A stretch of 64,000 nt of DNA from Streptomyces sp. YPW6 (GCF_018866325.1 NZ_CP076457.1:7227001-7291000); one strand, 5' to 3'. Numbered from the stretch's first letter, positions 16,134 through 26,226 are shown. The notes: generated from the letters alone by a model not told the origin. A program made the numbers and translations.

Positions 16134-18163
16134 TCAGCGCACCGCCGTGAGCGTCCCGCCGTCGCGCAGCGACGCCGTCAGCTCCACGTCGGCGTCACGG
16201 GACGCCCGCACCGCGATCGTCGGCCGGTCCGCCGAGCCCCGCACCGCTCCGCTCACCTCGATACGGGTCACCGCCCGGCTTCCCGCGGCCAGGACGTACC
16301 ACCGGCCGGAGGGCGCCTTCCAGCGCGTGCCCGCGAGGACGTGCTGCCCGAACCTGCTGCACAGTGCCGTGTCGTCGCGGTCGGCGACCACCACGGCCGG
16401 TTCCGTGGCCGATGAGGCGGGCCCGAGGAACTGCACCAGGACCCGGCCGGGCCCCCGCCAGGTGTCGGCCCGCGTGCAGAGCCAGTCGGCCGAGGCCCCG
16501 CCCTCGGGCAGTTTCTGTTCGGCGAAGGCCCAGTTGTTGACCGACCGCACACCCGAGCCCGCCAGGGTCCGCAGGGAACACGCCGTACGCGCCCAGGCGA
16601 GCAGCGCCTCGGTGCTCGTCGCCTCGCGCGGCTGCCGGGCCGGTGCGCCCCGCCCGGGCTTCGGGGTGTACGTCAGATGCGCGGGCGCCGGATCGCCCAG
16701 GTCCGTCAGGAGGAACGCGTGCTTCTCCACGATCCGCTCGGAGGACCGCAGCCGGAGCACCGGCCACGTCCCGCACGCGCCGCCCGCGGCGGGCCGGGGG
16801 ACCGCGGCGGTGACCCCGTCCGGGCCCACCTCCAGCGGCCGTCCGGGCGCGTCCGGGGCGAGCAGGTCCCGGGTGGCCGACTCGTCGATCCAGGGAGCGA
16901 GGAGGAACCGCGCGCCGTCGCCCGTGCGGCTGACGACGACCGCCGCACCGGTCGTCACATCGGCCCCGTCGGCCCGGGCGAAGTCCAGCGCCGTCCTGCC
17001 GGAGCCGGACAGCGGTTCCGCGTACCGCACCACCCGGACCCCGCCGTCATGGAGCAGCACCACCGCGGCCCCGTCCACCTCACCGGCGAACAGCAGCCGT
17101 GGAGGCTGTGCGGGCGGCGCCGTCACCGTGCCCGGCGTCGTGGACACCCGGACCGACTCCGGCGGGGCGGCCCAGGTCCGCAGCGCCCGGCCCAGCAGGG
17201 CGTCGTCGTCCGCGCGCCCGCCCCTGGCCGGCCAGGCGGTGAAGTCGACCCGCGAGGTGTCCGCCCACCGCTCCGCCGCCGTCCGCAGCAGCTCCACCGG
17301 ATCGAGTACCGAGGGGGACGCACCCGCCGCCGTGCGGTCCCCGCCTCCACCCCCGCCCCCGCTCGGCGTACCCTCCCCGACGGCGACCGCCAGGCCCCCG
17401 GCGACCACGCACAGCGCCGCTGCCACCGCCGCCGCCCGCACCCGGTGCCTGCGCCGGAGCAGGTCGCTCGGGCGGGTCTGGACCGTGCACGGGTCGAACT
17501 CGCCGGACCTGAGCATCGCCTGCGCCCCGGCCCGGTCCGGCCGCCCCAGCCGGGCCGCCCGGCGCACCGCGCCCGCCGGATCAGCCACCGCGGCCCCGGC
17601 CAGCAGCTCCCGGACCCCGGACTCGTCCAGTCCTTCCAGCAGCTGCAGCGCGAACGCCGCCCGGACCGGACCGTCCACCGCGGACAGCGCCCGGTCCAGG
17701 GCCAGTTCGTCGACGCCGCCCGCCCGGGGGAAGAGCCGCAGCCCCACACCACCGGCAGGGCCGGACGCAGCGAGGCCGGCCCGGGCCACCAGCGGGGCCG
17801 CCGCTCATGGGCCAGCGCCGCCCGCAGCACCCGCAGCCGCACCCACCCGTACGCCGCACCCGAGGGGCCCCGGTCAGCCGAGGCGCCCTGCGGTGCGGGC
17901 CGGGCGCCCGCCGGGGCCCCGGTCCGGCGGGACTGGGCCGGAACGCGCGGGCCCGACGTCCCGCTCCCGGTCACGGGCAGCGCCCGCTGGACGACCGCGT
18001 GGGCGGTCAGCACCCGGCGGTGCCGGCCGAGCGCCGGTGGCAGGACGACGTAGGCGAGCCGCACCAGGCGCGGGTAGTGCTCCACGAGCGCGGCCTCGGC
18101 CTGCTGCACGCCCGTGCGGTCGCTTTGTACGTCGGTCCGCTGCTGCGGTTGATGGATCGGCAT
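16134..18163 (-). pseudogene. Sigma-factor-like N-terminus with one membrane segment and extracytoplasmic domain; frameshifted
   Basis: Two frames together give one protein of about 675 residues. The first (from ATG 18163, MPIHQPQQRTDVQS) has an ECF sigma region 2-like stretch (EHYPRLVRLAYVVLPPALGRH) and runs to about 17795. There the frame must shift: adding one C near 17796-17800 would change RPRWW to RPRLVARAGLAAS and join the second frame (17789-16134). That part has a transmembrane helix (VRAAAVAAALCVVAGGLAVAVG), a Gly run, and a large outer domain with four or more Cys. Third-position GC stays high on both sides, so this is a recent mutation or a sequence error, not old decay. Confidence 0.7.
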
Positions 18164-18299
18164 GGAATCGGTGCCTTCCGGGGCCGTGGCGGGGTGTCAC
18201 ACCGACAAACGAGTCAATCGAGTGACGGTCACATCACCCGTACGCGGCGCGTGTGCTCCCCACCCGAGCGGGCCCGCTCGCGTAAGCCCGCCCGCCGCC

Positions 18300-18752
18300 T
18301 CACCCCCGCGTGTCGCCGGGGGCGGCGAGGAGGGTGTCCAGAACCCTGCCGAACATCCGCCGTCCGGCGGCGGCGAGCAGCGGGTCACCCCACCGGGGCA
18401 CCAGCCGCACCCGCAGCTCCTCCACCCACACCACATGCGAACCGGAATCCGTGGGCAGTACATCGATCGAGGCCCGGCCCAGCACGACGGCACCCCGCTT
18501 CTCCAGGTGGCACACCCCGGCCCGGCCCTCCGCGGGCGGCGTCCACCGCACCACTTCCATCGGATCGTCGAACGACAGCGGGCCCAGCCCCGTACGCGCC
18601 ACGAAGACCGTGCCGAGCCGGTAAGGAAGCCCGGTCGGCACCGAGATCACGGTGAGCGGCACCTGCGCGGCGTGCCGTTCCCAGTCGGTCACCCGGCGCC
18701 AGGCCTCGGCTGCGGGGAGAGGGGAGAAGCGCTCGATGCGGAAGACAGCCAC
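18300..18752 (-). CDS. SRPBCC family protein
   Basis: 150 residues. The N-terminal MAVFRIERFSPLPAAEAWRRVTDWERHA, the central VVRWTPP and the C-terminal amphipathic helix (GRRMFGRVLDTLLA) fit a polyketide-cyclase/START-like fold with a ligand cavity. No catalytic residue is evident. It lies downstream of the DeoR gene on the same strand, 76 bp apart, and may be co-transcribed. Confidence 0.75.
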   Translation of the reverse strand: MAVFRIERFSPLPAAEAWRRVTDWERHAAQVPLTVISVPTGLPYRLGTVFVARTGLGPLSFDDPMEVVRWTPPAEGRAGVCHLEKRGAVVLGRASIDVLPTDSGSHVVWVEELRVRLVPRWGDPLLAAAGRRMFGRVLDTLLAAPGDTRG

Positions 18753-18828
18753 ACCGCGATCCTAGGGGGTGCACCGGCCCCGCCGAGCCGAACCGGACCC
18801 GCCGGGACCTGTCGCAGGGGCCGGTGGT

Positions 18829-19731
18829 CTATGCGTCGGTGGTCCCCGCGGGACCGTCGCCCGCCACCAGCAGGCCCGGCAGATGCTCCTCGATCTCCGC
18901 CCGCAGCGCCGGAGCCAGGCCCGCGTCCGTGACCAGCGTGTCGACCTCCTCCAGCGCGGCGAAGGAACTCAGGCCCACGGTGCCCCACTTGGTGTGGTCG
19001 GCCACCACCACGATCCGGCGCGCCGCCCGCACCAGACGGCGGTTGGTCTCCGCCTCCGCGAGATTGGGCGTCGAGAGCCCCGCCTCCGCCGAGATCCCGT
19101 GCACGCCGAGGAACAGCACATCGAAGTGGAGGGAGCCGATGGCCCGGTCCGCGACCGGCCCGACCAGTGAGTCCGAGGGGGTGCGCACCCCGCCCGTCAG
19201 CACCACCGTCGCCGCGCCAGGCCGCGCGCCGTGCCCCCCGGCCGGACGCTGCGCGTCGTGGAACACGTCGGCCACCCGTACCGAGTTGGTCACCACCGTC
19301 AGATCCGGCACGTCCAGCAGCCGCCGGGCCAGCGCGAAGGTCGTCGTCCCGCCCGAGAGCGCGATGGCGCTGCCGGGCACCGCCAGCGCCGCCGCCGCCC
19401 GGGCGATGTCCTCCTTGGCGCTCAGCTCCAGTGCCGACTTCGCCTCGAACCCGGGCTCGTGCGTGCTCGCCTCGACGACCGGGACCGCACCGCCGTGGAC
19501 CTTCTCGATGACCCCCTGGCGGGCCAGCGCGTCCAGATCCCGGCGGATCGTCATGTCGGAGACGTTCAGCTTGCGGGTCAGTTCGTTGACCCGGACCCCG
19601 CCACGCCTGCGCACCTCGTCGAGGATCAGCGCACGGCGCTGCTCCGCGAGCAGGTTCTGATTCTCGCTCAACGCCGGGTCCGGTCCTTCCCTCTGCCGTA
19701 CCGTCCGCAGCGGTCTGCGGGCCACGCTCAT
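18829..19731 (-). CDS. DeoR family transcriptional regulator
   Basis: Up to 300 residues. The HTH (VRVNELTRKLNVSDMTIRRDLDALARQG) is the classical DeoR type and the C-terminal domain has the sugar-phosphate isomerase-like motif SGGTTTFALARRL. Such regulators sense phosphorylated sugars. The start is uncertain: ATG 19731 is given, but many relatives begin near SENQNLLAEQRR, which here would be TTG 19671. The divergent neighbour is a membrane hydrolase, with a small palindrome between them. Confidence 0.85.
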   Translation of the reverse strand: MSVARRPLRTVRQREGPDPALSENQNLLAEQRRALILDEVRRRGGVRVNELTRKLNVSDMTIRRDLDALARQGVIEKVHGGAVPVVEASTHEPGFEAKSALELSAKEDIARAAAALAVPGSAIALSGGTTTFALARRLLDVPDLTVVTNSVRVADVFHDAQRPAGGHGARPGAATVVLTGGVRTPSDSLVGPVADRAIGSLHFDVLFLGVHGISAEAGLSTPNLAEAETNRRLVRAARRIVVVADHTKWGTVGLSSFAALEEVDTLVTDAGLAPALRAEIEEHLPGLLVAGDGPAGTTDA

Positions 19732-19773
19732 CCTGCCACGCAGGCATGTCCGGCGTATCACCTGGGGAGATTC

Positions 19774-19789
19774 CGTGAGACCGCTCACG
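19774..19789. promoter_or_regulatory. Possible operator palindrome
   Basis: CGTGAG-accg-CTCACG in the intergenic region between the DeoR regulator and the divergent membrane hydrolase. A 6-bp arm palindrome is weak evidence in GC-rich DNA. Confidence 0.3.
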
Positions 19790-19912
19790 CGGCCGCTCCG
19801 GACCGGGAATCGTGGCTCCGGGCGGCCTCGCCGCTCCCCGCTTCCCGGCCCGCCCGCCGCCCTGCCCGCGCACCCGTACCGGGTGTGCCGCCCGCCCGAG
19901 AAAGAGTCCCCC

Positions 19913-22387
19913 TTGGCTCCTGCCACGCCGCCCCCGTCCGCCCCCGAGCCCCCGCAGCACACCGGGACATCGCTGGAGCTGCTCGTCCACGGCGTCGGCG
20001 GCGCCACCCCGCAGGAGATGCTGGGCGACCCGCGCATCGTCCGGGTCACCGGGGACGAGGTCGCCGCGGTGTACCGGCGCACCGAGGACGCAGACGGCGA
20101 GCAGCGTCCCGAGCGCTACCGGGACGAGCCCGTCGCCGAGGCGTACTGCTGGTCCGGCCTCACCTCCGGCAACGGCTCGCGTGCGCTGTGGCTGCTGCTC
20201 CTGCCGTTCATGGTCGTCAACCTCGCCCACTGGATGCGTCCCACCGCCACCGGCCGCTCCCGCGCGGTCCGGCTGTACGGCGTCCTGGTCCGGCTCGTCG
20301 CGCTCAGCCTCACCGTGCTGCTCACGGCGGCCGCCTGCGAAGTCGCCCTCGACCTGCTGGCCTGGCAGTGCGCGGGCGCCGACGCCTGCGCCGAACGACG
20401 CTCCTGGCTCGGCTTCCTGGCGGAGCGTCAGGGCGGCTGGTGGTCCCAGCCCGGCCGCCGCCTCGCCCTGGCCGCCATCGTGCCGGCCGCCCTGGTGGGA
20501 CTCCTGTGGTACCTGTCCAACCGGACCTGGAGCGCGTACGAGTCCCAACGCCCGCTGGACGGACAGGACGCCGAAGCGGACGACGCCTTCGGAGCGGCAG
20601 CCGGCCACGTCCCCAACGCGCCCGACCCGGACGCACCCGACCCGGACGTACCCGACCCGAACGCATCCCGCCCGGACACCGGCGGCGCGTCCGAGGCCGG
20701 TTCGGTCAGCCCCGCGCTCGGCAGGCCCGGCTTCTGGTACGGCCGGCGGCTCGTCGCCCGGCTCCGCGCCGCCCACACGGCGGCCGGGTTCCTGACCGTC
20801 GCCGCAGCCGTCGCGGGAGCCGCCGCACGGTACGACCGGGGCGCCGAAGGGCCGGTGCCCCGGTTCATCGGCGCGGCCGTCGAGGGCGGCATCGTGCTGG
20901 GTGCGCTCGTCGTCGTGGGCGTCGTCTGCCGCCGGGGCCGCAGCGAACAGACCCGCGACACCCGCCTGGACGGCGCCCTGATCAGCTGGCTGCCCGGCTC
21001 CGCGCTGGCCCTGCTCGCCCTCGCCGTGCTGTACGCGTCCTGGTCGCGCCCCGACTGGCAGTCCTCGGGAACCCTGCCCGGCGAAGCCACCTTCCGGTTA
21101 CTCGCCGTCGGCCAGGGGATCCTCGTCATCGCCCTCGCCGTGGTCGCCCGCGGCCTCTACCGGCGCACCCCCGAACCCCGCACCGTCCTGCACGGACTGG
21201 GCGGGCCCGTGGTCGCGATGCTCGCCTGCGCCCTCGGCGGGGTGATGACCGGCGGTGTGGCCCAGCGCGTCGCCGACTGGCTGGACGGCCCCGGCACCCC
21301 GGGCATGGGCCGCGGCGCCGACATCGCCGGTCCGCCGGTCCTGCTCAGCTGGCAGGCCTCCGTCATCCCCCTCCTCCTGATCCTCCTTCTCCTCCCCGTC
21401 CTGGCCCTGGTCGTCCGCACCGCGCGCACCGCCCGCCGGCTGGGCCCGGTCGTCGAGGCGGAGTACGCCCCCGAACCACCCGAGGCGAGCCGTACCCGCC
21501 GGATCGCGCGGATCCGGGCGACCGCCGCCCTCACCGACTCCGCGCCCTGGATCGTCGGCGTGGTCTCCGCCGCCACCCTGCTGCTCGGGGCGGGTGCGAT
21601 CGCCGGCTCCTGGTACAGCGACCGGGTGCCGGGCCGGGCCGCCGACGGGAGGGGGCCGCTCCTCGAATCGCTCGCCGACGCCGCCCAGTCGACCGGCTCC
21701 TGGCTGATCGGCTTCGGCTTCATACTCTTCGTCGCCGGGGGCCGCCGCGCCTACAAGGACGCCTCGGCCCGCCGGACCATCGGCATCCTCTGGGACGTGG
21801 GCACCTTCTGGCCGCGCGCCGCCCACCCCTTCGCGCCCCCGTGCTACGCCGAGCGGGCCGTCCCCGACCTCGCCTCGCGGATGTCCGCATGGACGTCGAC
21901 CACACCCCGGGGCCGGCTCGTCATCTCCGGCCACTCCCAGGGCAGCGTGCTCGCCGCCTCCGCCGTCTGGCAACTGCCCGACGCCACCCGCCCGCGGGTC
22001 GCCCTGCTCACCTACGGCTCCCCCCTGGAGCGGCTGTACGGGCGGTGGTTCCCGGCCTACTTCGGTCCCGGGCCGCTGCTCGGGCTGCACCGCTCGGTGC
22101 ACTGCTGGCGCAATCTGTGGCGGGCGACCGACCCGATCGGCGGTCCCGTCCGCATCGCCGAGGACCCCGACCCGGGGGTCGACCGGGGCCCGCTCAAGGA
22201 CCCGCTGGCCTACGGGCGGACCCCGCGGCTCCCGCTCCCCGAACCGATCCTCGGGCACTCCGACTACCAGGCCGACCCGGCCTTCGCCGACGCGCGGGCC
22301 GACCTCCTGGAGGAGCTCGGCCCGCGCGTCCCCCGGCAGGCAGAGGCGCGGACTCAGAAGGGCACGTCGGGGAGGTCCTCCGGGTAG
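19913..22387 (+). CDS. Large membrane protein with alpha/beta-hydrolase (lipase-type) motif
   Basis: About 824 residues from TTG 19913 (LAPATPPPSAPEP); GTG 19883 is an alternative. Several hydrophobic segments are visible (for example ALWLLLLPFMVVNLAHW and VVAMLACALGGVMTGGV). The hydrolase motif ISGHSQGSVLAAS (G-x-S-x-G) lies near residue 675, after the last membrane segments. An early strand LELLVHGVGGATP resembles the oxyanion region. An acidic Asp/Pro repeat (PDPDAPDPDVPDPN) sits near residue 240. Residue 396 is coded by TTA (21098-21100), so translation may depend on the bldA tRNA. The 3' end overlaps the convergent gene by 34 bp. Confidence 0.75.
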   Translation: MAPATPPPSAPEPPQHTGTSLELLVHGVGGATPQEMLGDPRIVRVTGDEVAAVYRRTEDADGEQRPERYRDEPVAEAYCWSGLTSGNGSRALWLLLLPFMVVNLAHWMRPTATGRSRAVRLYGVLVRLVALSLTVLLTAAACEVALDLLAWQCAGADACAERRSWLGFLAERQGGWWSQPGRRLALAAIVPAALVGLLWYLSNRTWSAYESQRPLDGQDAEADDAFGAAAGHVPNAPDPDAPDPDVPDPNASRPDTGGASEAGSVSPALGRPGFWYGRRLVARLRAAHTAAGFLTVAAAVAGAAARYDRGAEGPVPRFIGAAVEGGIVLGALVVVGVVCRRGRSEQTRDTRLDGALISWLPGSALALLALAVLYASWSRPDWQSSGTLPGEATFRLLAVGQGILVIALAVVARGLYRRTPEPRTVLHGLGGPVVAMLACALGGVMTGGVAQRVADWLDGPGTPGMGRGADIAGPPVLLSWQASVIPLLLILLLLPVLALVVRTARTARRLGPVVEAEYAPEPPEASRTRRIARIRATAALTDSAPWIVGVVSAATLLLGAGAIAGSWYSDRVPGRAADGRGPLLESLADAAQSTGSWLIGFGFILFVAGGRRAYKDASARRTIGILWDVGTFWPRAAHPFAPPCYAERAVPDLASRMSAWTSTTPRGRLVISGHSQGSVLAASAVWQLPDATRPRVALLTYGSPLERLYGRWFPAYFGPGPLLGLHRSVHCWRNLWRATDPIGGPVRIAEDPDPGVDRGPLKDPLAYGRTPRLPLPEPILGHSDYQADPAFADARADLLEELGPRVPRQAEARTQKGTSGRSSG

Positions 22388-24780
22388 AGCAGGGTCAGGT
22401 CGTCCGTGTCCGCCTCGGCGAGCTGGGCGACCCGGCCCGCGTGCCGTTCCACCATCGACTCGAAGGTCTGGCGGGCGGTGCGGCCGTTGCCGAAGGCGGG
22501 GCCCTTGGGGAGCGCCGTGAAGTGCTTCAGGAGCGCCTCCCCGGTGCCGGCCGCCAGGCTGTACTCGTGCTCCTCGGCCTGCTGCTCGACGATCCGCAGC
22601 AACTCGTCGGGGACGTAGTCCTGGAAGGTGATGGTCCGGGAGAACCGCGAGGCCACCCCGGGGTTGACGGTCAGGAACCGCTCCATCTCGTGGGTGTAGC
22701 CCGCGACGATCACGACCACCGCGTCCCGGTGGTCCTCCATCAGCTTCACCAGGGTGTCGATGGCCTCGCGTCCGAAGTCCCGGCCGGAGTCCTCGGGGGA
22801 GAGGGCGTACGCCTCGTCGACGAACAGCACCCCGCCGCGCGCCCGGTCGAACGCCTCCTGGGTCCGGATCGCCGTCGAGCCGATGTGCTCGCCGACCAGG
22901 TCGACCCGGGACACCTCGACCAGATGGCCGCGCTCCAGTACGCCGAGCGACGCCAGGATCTCCCCGTACAGCCGGGCGACGGTGGTCTTTCCGGTACCGG
23001 GGGAGCCGGTGAAGACGAGATGGCGGCGGACGGAGGCCGCCTTCAGCCCGGCCTCCGCGCGGCGCCGGCCCACCTCGATCATGTCCGTGAGCGCCCGCAC
23101 CTCCCGCTTGACGCTGTCCAGGCCCACCAGCGCGTCCAGTTCACCGAGGACCGCCGAGGAGTCCCGGGCCGGCACGGCCGGGGCCGCCGGCTCCGGAGCG
23201 GGCTCGACCGGGCGCTGTCCGGGCAGCGCGCCCAGCAGCCCCGGCGTCGACTGCGTGGCCGTCAGGACCGGGGGCGGCGGCGCAGCCGTCCGCAGACCGC
23301 TCTCGTCACTCGTGCAGTCCCGCGTCACCGGTCCGGCCGCGGACCCGCCGTCCCCCTCCGGGAACTCGTAACCGCCCCGCGCGCACCGCTCCGTACGGCA
23401 CCGGGTCAGGGTCGTGCGGCAGCCCTCCATGACATGGAAGCCGTATCCCTCGCTGCCCGTCACCCGGCAGCCGTCGAAGGTGCCCCGGCCCTCGGCCGAG
23501 ACGTAGAACCCGGCCTCGGCGGGCGAGGTGACCGTGCAGCGCTCGATGGTGGGGTCCGCGCCCTTGGTGACGATGACCCCGGTCTGCGCCGCGTCGATGG
23601 TGCAGTTGTTGAGCGTGCCGCCGCTGCCGTGGTCACGGAACCAGGCGCCCGTGGACGCCTCCCGGATCCGGCAGTCGTCCAGCTGCGCGGTCGCCCCGTC
23701 GCTCACCGACACGGCGGTGTTGCGGATCTGGGAGAGGTCGCTGTCCACCACGTCGGCGCGCGACCCCCGGTCGAGGACGAACAGCGCGTCGGGCACGTCG
23801 TGCACCCGGCAGGCGTCCAGAACCACCGCGGCGCCGTCGCTGACCCACACCGCCGGATAGTCGCCCGTACTGTCGTGGATCTCGCACTGGTTGGCGTCGA
23901 CCCGGGTCCCCGGGTCCCAGACCGAGAGCCCGTTGCGGCCGAACCGGCGGACCGTGGAGCGGGTCAGCGTGAGCACCGAACGCGACCGCAGGTCGACGGC
24001 GTTCTCCGGGACGTCGTGGATGTCGCAGTCGGCGAGCGTCAGCACCGCGTCCGTGTCCAGCGTGACGCCGTCCGCCGACGTACGGTGCACGGTGCAGTCC
24101 GTGAGGTGGGCCGAGGCGCGGGCGGTGACCTGGACACCGCTGCCCTTGATCTCGTACACCTCGCATCCGAACGCCTCGAGACCGCTGGCGTCGCCGGTGA
24201 CGCCGATGCCCGCCCCGGACGCGTGGTGGATCCGGCAGCGGTCCAGGCGCGGGCGCCCGCCGTCGCGGACCGACACCCCGGACTGGCCCGCCGAGACGAT
24301 CTCGCACTCCTCGAACACCCCGCCAGCGCCGTCCAGTACGGCGATGCCGACCCCGGCCGGATTGTCGACCGTGCAGCGCCGCACGGTGGGCCGGGCCGTG
24401 CCGCGTACCTCGATGCCCGCGGCCGACCGGGTCACGATCCGCAGGTCCGTCAGCTCCGCCGTGCCGTCCTCGACCAGCAGCGCCGGGGCCGTCGTGTCCT
24501 GGCCCTCGATGTGCAGCCCCTGGACCACGGCGGACGCCCGGACGGACAGCGGCACACCGTCCAGGGGCGCGATCCGCACGGATCCGGCCGACCCCTCCGG
24601 TCCGCGCAGCGTCACCGCACGCGGTACGACGAGGTTCTCCCGGTAGGTCCCGGGCGCGACGGTGAGGACGTCGCCCTCGGCCGCCGCCTCCAGAGCCGCG
24701 GAGAGGGAGGCGTACTCGCCGGTGCGGCGCCGCCATCGCGATGTGCCGGTGTGCGTCACCTGGACCGTGCCCTGTGCCAT
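22354..24780 (-). CDS. Right-handed beta-helix repeat domain fused to AAA ATPase (CbxX/CfxQ type)
   Basis: 808 residues from ATG 24780. The first 500 or so residues are parallel beta-helix repeats, with short units such as AVWVSDGAAVVLDACRVHD recurring about every 23 residues. After a Pro/Ala linker comes an AAA ATPase with Walker A GSPGTGKTTVARLYGE and Walker B GVLFVDEAYAL, like CbxX/CfxQ and the type VII secretion ATPase EccA. Beta-helix domains usually bind polysaccharide or protein surfaces; joined to a cytoplasmic remodelling ATPase they may act as a substrate scaffold. There is no signal peptide. It lies upstream of no T7SS genes in this window. Confidence 0.85.
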   Translation of the reverse strand: MAQGTVQVTHTGTSRWRRRTGEYASLSAALEAAAEGDVLTVAPGTYRENLVVPRAVTLRGPEGSAGSVRIAPLDGVPLSVRASAVVQGLHIEGQDTTAPALLVEDGTAELTDLRIVTRSAAGIEVRGTARPTVRRCTVDNPAGVGIAVLDGAGGVFEECEIVSAGQSGVSVRDGGRPRLDRCRIHHASGAGIGVTGDASGLEAFGCEVYEIKGSGVQVTARASAHLTDCTVHRTSADGVTLDTDAVLTLADCDIHDVPENAVDLRSRSVLTLTRSTVRRFGRNGLSVWDPGTRVDANQCEIHDSTGDYPAVWVSDGAAVVLDACRVHDVPDALFVLDRGSRADVVDSDLSQIRNTAVSVSDGATAQLDDCRIREASTGAWFRDHGSGGTLNNCTIDAAQTGVIVTKGADPTIERCTVTSPAEAGFYVSAEGRGTFDGCRVTGSEGYGFHVMEGCRTTLTRCRTERCARGGYEFPEGDGGSAAGPVTRDCTSDESGLRTAAPPPPVLTATQSTPGLLGALPGQRPVEPAPEPAAPAVPARDSSAVLGELDALVGLDSVKREVRALTDMIEVGRRRAEAGLKAASVRRHLVFTGSPGTGKTTVARLYGEILASLGVLERGHLVEVSRVDLVGEHIGSTAIRTQEAFDRARGGVLFVDEAYALSPEDSGRDFGREAIDTLVKLMEDHRDAVVVIVAGYTHEMERFLTVNPGVASRFSRTITFQDYVPDELLRIVEQQAEEHEYSLAAGTGEALLKHFTALPKGPAFGNGRTARQTFESMVERHAGRVAQLAEADTDDLTLLYPEDLPDVPF

Positions 24781-24947
24781 GGCGTTGCTGTGCCCCCACC
24801 TCGTGCTGTGCGCTGCCTCGGGCCCGTCCGTCGCCGGGGAGGCGGACGGGGTCGGACCACCGTAGCGCGCGTGAGGGCTCCGGGTTGACGAGTCGGCCCC
24901 GCGGGGCGATGTCGCCGCCGGACGCGTCCGGCCGGGGGAGTGCGGGG

Positions 24948-25568
24948 TCAGCCGCCCGCGCCGGCCCGGCCCCAGCCCGCGCCCGCCGCGGCCCACTCCC
25001 GGTCGAGACGCGCGTACCGCTGCCGCACCATGCGTCCTACGACCGCCCTGCGGCCCGCCTCGACACATCCGGCGGCGAGCAGGAACGTACCGATGCCGCC
25101 GAGCACCGCGTGGCTGCGGGCGGTGTCCTCGTCCATCGGCGGAGGCACCGGGAGGCCCGCCGCGTCCGTCCAGATCCGCAGGGGGGACCCCGGTGCGCCG
25201 GGTCTCGACACGGTGGCCACCTCTCCGGTGCGCGGGCTGCCGTCCGGCGCCTGCCAGGACGCCACCACCCGGATGCGCGCGGCGCGTTCGAAGCCGCCCT
25301 CGGGATCTCCCGCGTACCGCTCCCGTCCCGGAGCCCGGCCCACCACGACCGCGTCGACGGGGTGGCGCTCCTGATGCTGGGCCCGTACCGACCGCTGAAG
25401 CGCGGCGTCGGCGACCGCACCGCCGGCCCAGCCCGCGGCCGGGGCTCCGAACACGAGGAGCAGCAGCGCTCCGAGCGCCACCTGGGCCTCACGGCGGTCG
25501 GTGGCCCGGCGCAGCGGATTGTCCCGCCCGCGCAACAGCCCCCGCAGCAGTGCCCACTGCCCGCTCAC
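24948..25568 (-). CDS. Rv1733c-like membrane protein
   Basis: 206 residues. Two transmembrane helices flank an extracytoplasmic domain: residues about 31-52 (LGALLLLVFGAPAAGWAGGAV) and about 155-172 (VLGGIGTFLLAAGCVEAGRR). The order and the motif RNPLRRATDR-like start (RDNPLRRATDRREAQ) match the Rv1733c family of actinobacterial membrane proteins, whose role is unknown. It lies on the same strand as the beta-helix/AAA gene but 167 bp away. Confidence 0.8.
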   Translation of the reverse strand: MSGQWALLRGLLRGRDNPLRRATDRREAQVALGALLLLVFGAPAAGWAGGAVADAALQRSVRAQHQERHPVDAVVVGRAPGRERYAGDPEGGFERAARIRVVASWQAPDGSPRTGEVATVSRPGAPGSPLRIWTDAAGLPVPPPMDEDTARSHAVLGGIGTFLLAAGCVEAGRRAVVGRMVRQRYARLDREWAAAGAGWGRAGAGG

Positions 25569-25740
25569 TCCGTGCCCCTGTCCCTGTCGGTCGATGCTCC
25601 GCGGCCGGCCTCGGCGGGCCCGTGGTGCGGTGGATCATCGCGACGCCGGGCCCGGCCTCCGTCCGTAGGACCGCGCTCAGCCGTCAGAGGTTGCCCGTGC
25701 GCCCCCCTGCGCACCGGGCCGCACGGTGGAGTCGCGGTCT

Positions 25741-26226
25741 TCAGTACCCCCGGCTCTGGTACGGCCGGTTGTACGGGTCCTCGTACGGCGACTGGGCCGG
25801 TACGGGGCGCGGCGAGGCCGGACGCATCGACTCGTACCCGGTGGCGGGCGCGGGGCGCTGCGGCTGGGGCTGCTGGGGGTAGCCGCGGACCGCCGAGGGC
25901 TGCTGCGGGATGTAGGGCGCCGGTGCGTGCTGGAGCTGGGCGTGCTGCAGGGGCGCCTGCTGTGCCGGAGCCGGTTGGTACTGCGGCGCCGGCTGCTGCT
26001 GCGGGTAGCCGTAGGAGCCGGTCTGCTGCGACGGGGCCGCGGGCAGGGCCGGCAGGGCCGACGGCAGGGCCGGCAGGTAGCTGTTACCGGTGTCGTACGC
26101 GGCCGGCACACGGATGGGGGCGATCTGCGGGGTTCCCCGCTCCGCGACCAGGGAGTCGTAGATCGGAGTGTCGGGGAACGACGCGGCGTAGTAGCCGCCG
26201 CCGAAGGGGGAGCGGGGGGACGTCAT
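25741..26226 (-). CDS. Pro/Gln-rich hypothetical protein (DUF6643-like)
   Basis: 161 residues. A conserved-looking N-terminus (MTSPRSPFGGGYYAASFPDT, then DSLVAERGTPQIAPIRVP) is followed by low-complexity Pro/Gln/Ala/Tyr sequence (QQQPAPQYQPAPAQQAP). The composition is that of a disordered protein. It resembles the streptomycete DUF6643 family as I remember it; function unknown. Only a weak ribosome binding site (AGGTGG) precedes the ATG. The upstream 120 bp are AT-richer than the surroundings and probably hold its promoter. Confidence 0.7.
   Translation of the reverse strand: MTSPRSPFGGGYYAASFPDTPIYDSLVAERGTPQIAPIRVPAAYDTGNSYLPALPSALPALPAAPSQQTGSYGYPQQQPAPQYQPAPAQQAPLQHAQLQHAPAPYIPQQPSAVRGYPQQPQPQRPAPATGYESMRPASPRPVPAQSPYEDPYNRPYQSRGY

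Noticed and set aside
19231..24888. 1885-residue plus-strand open frame
   Set aside because: Composition is Arg/Pro/Gly-biased and it overlaps three well-supported genes; it is a by-product of high GC.
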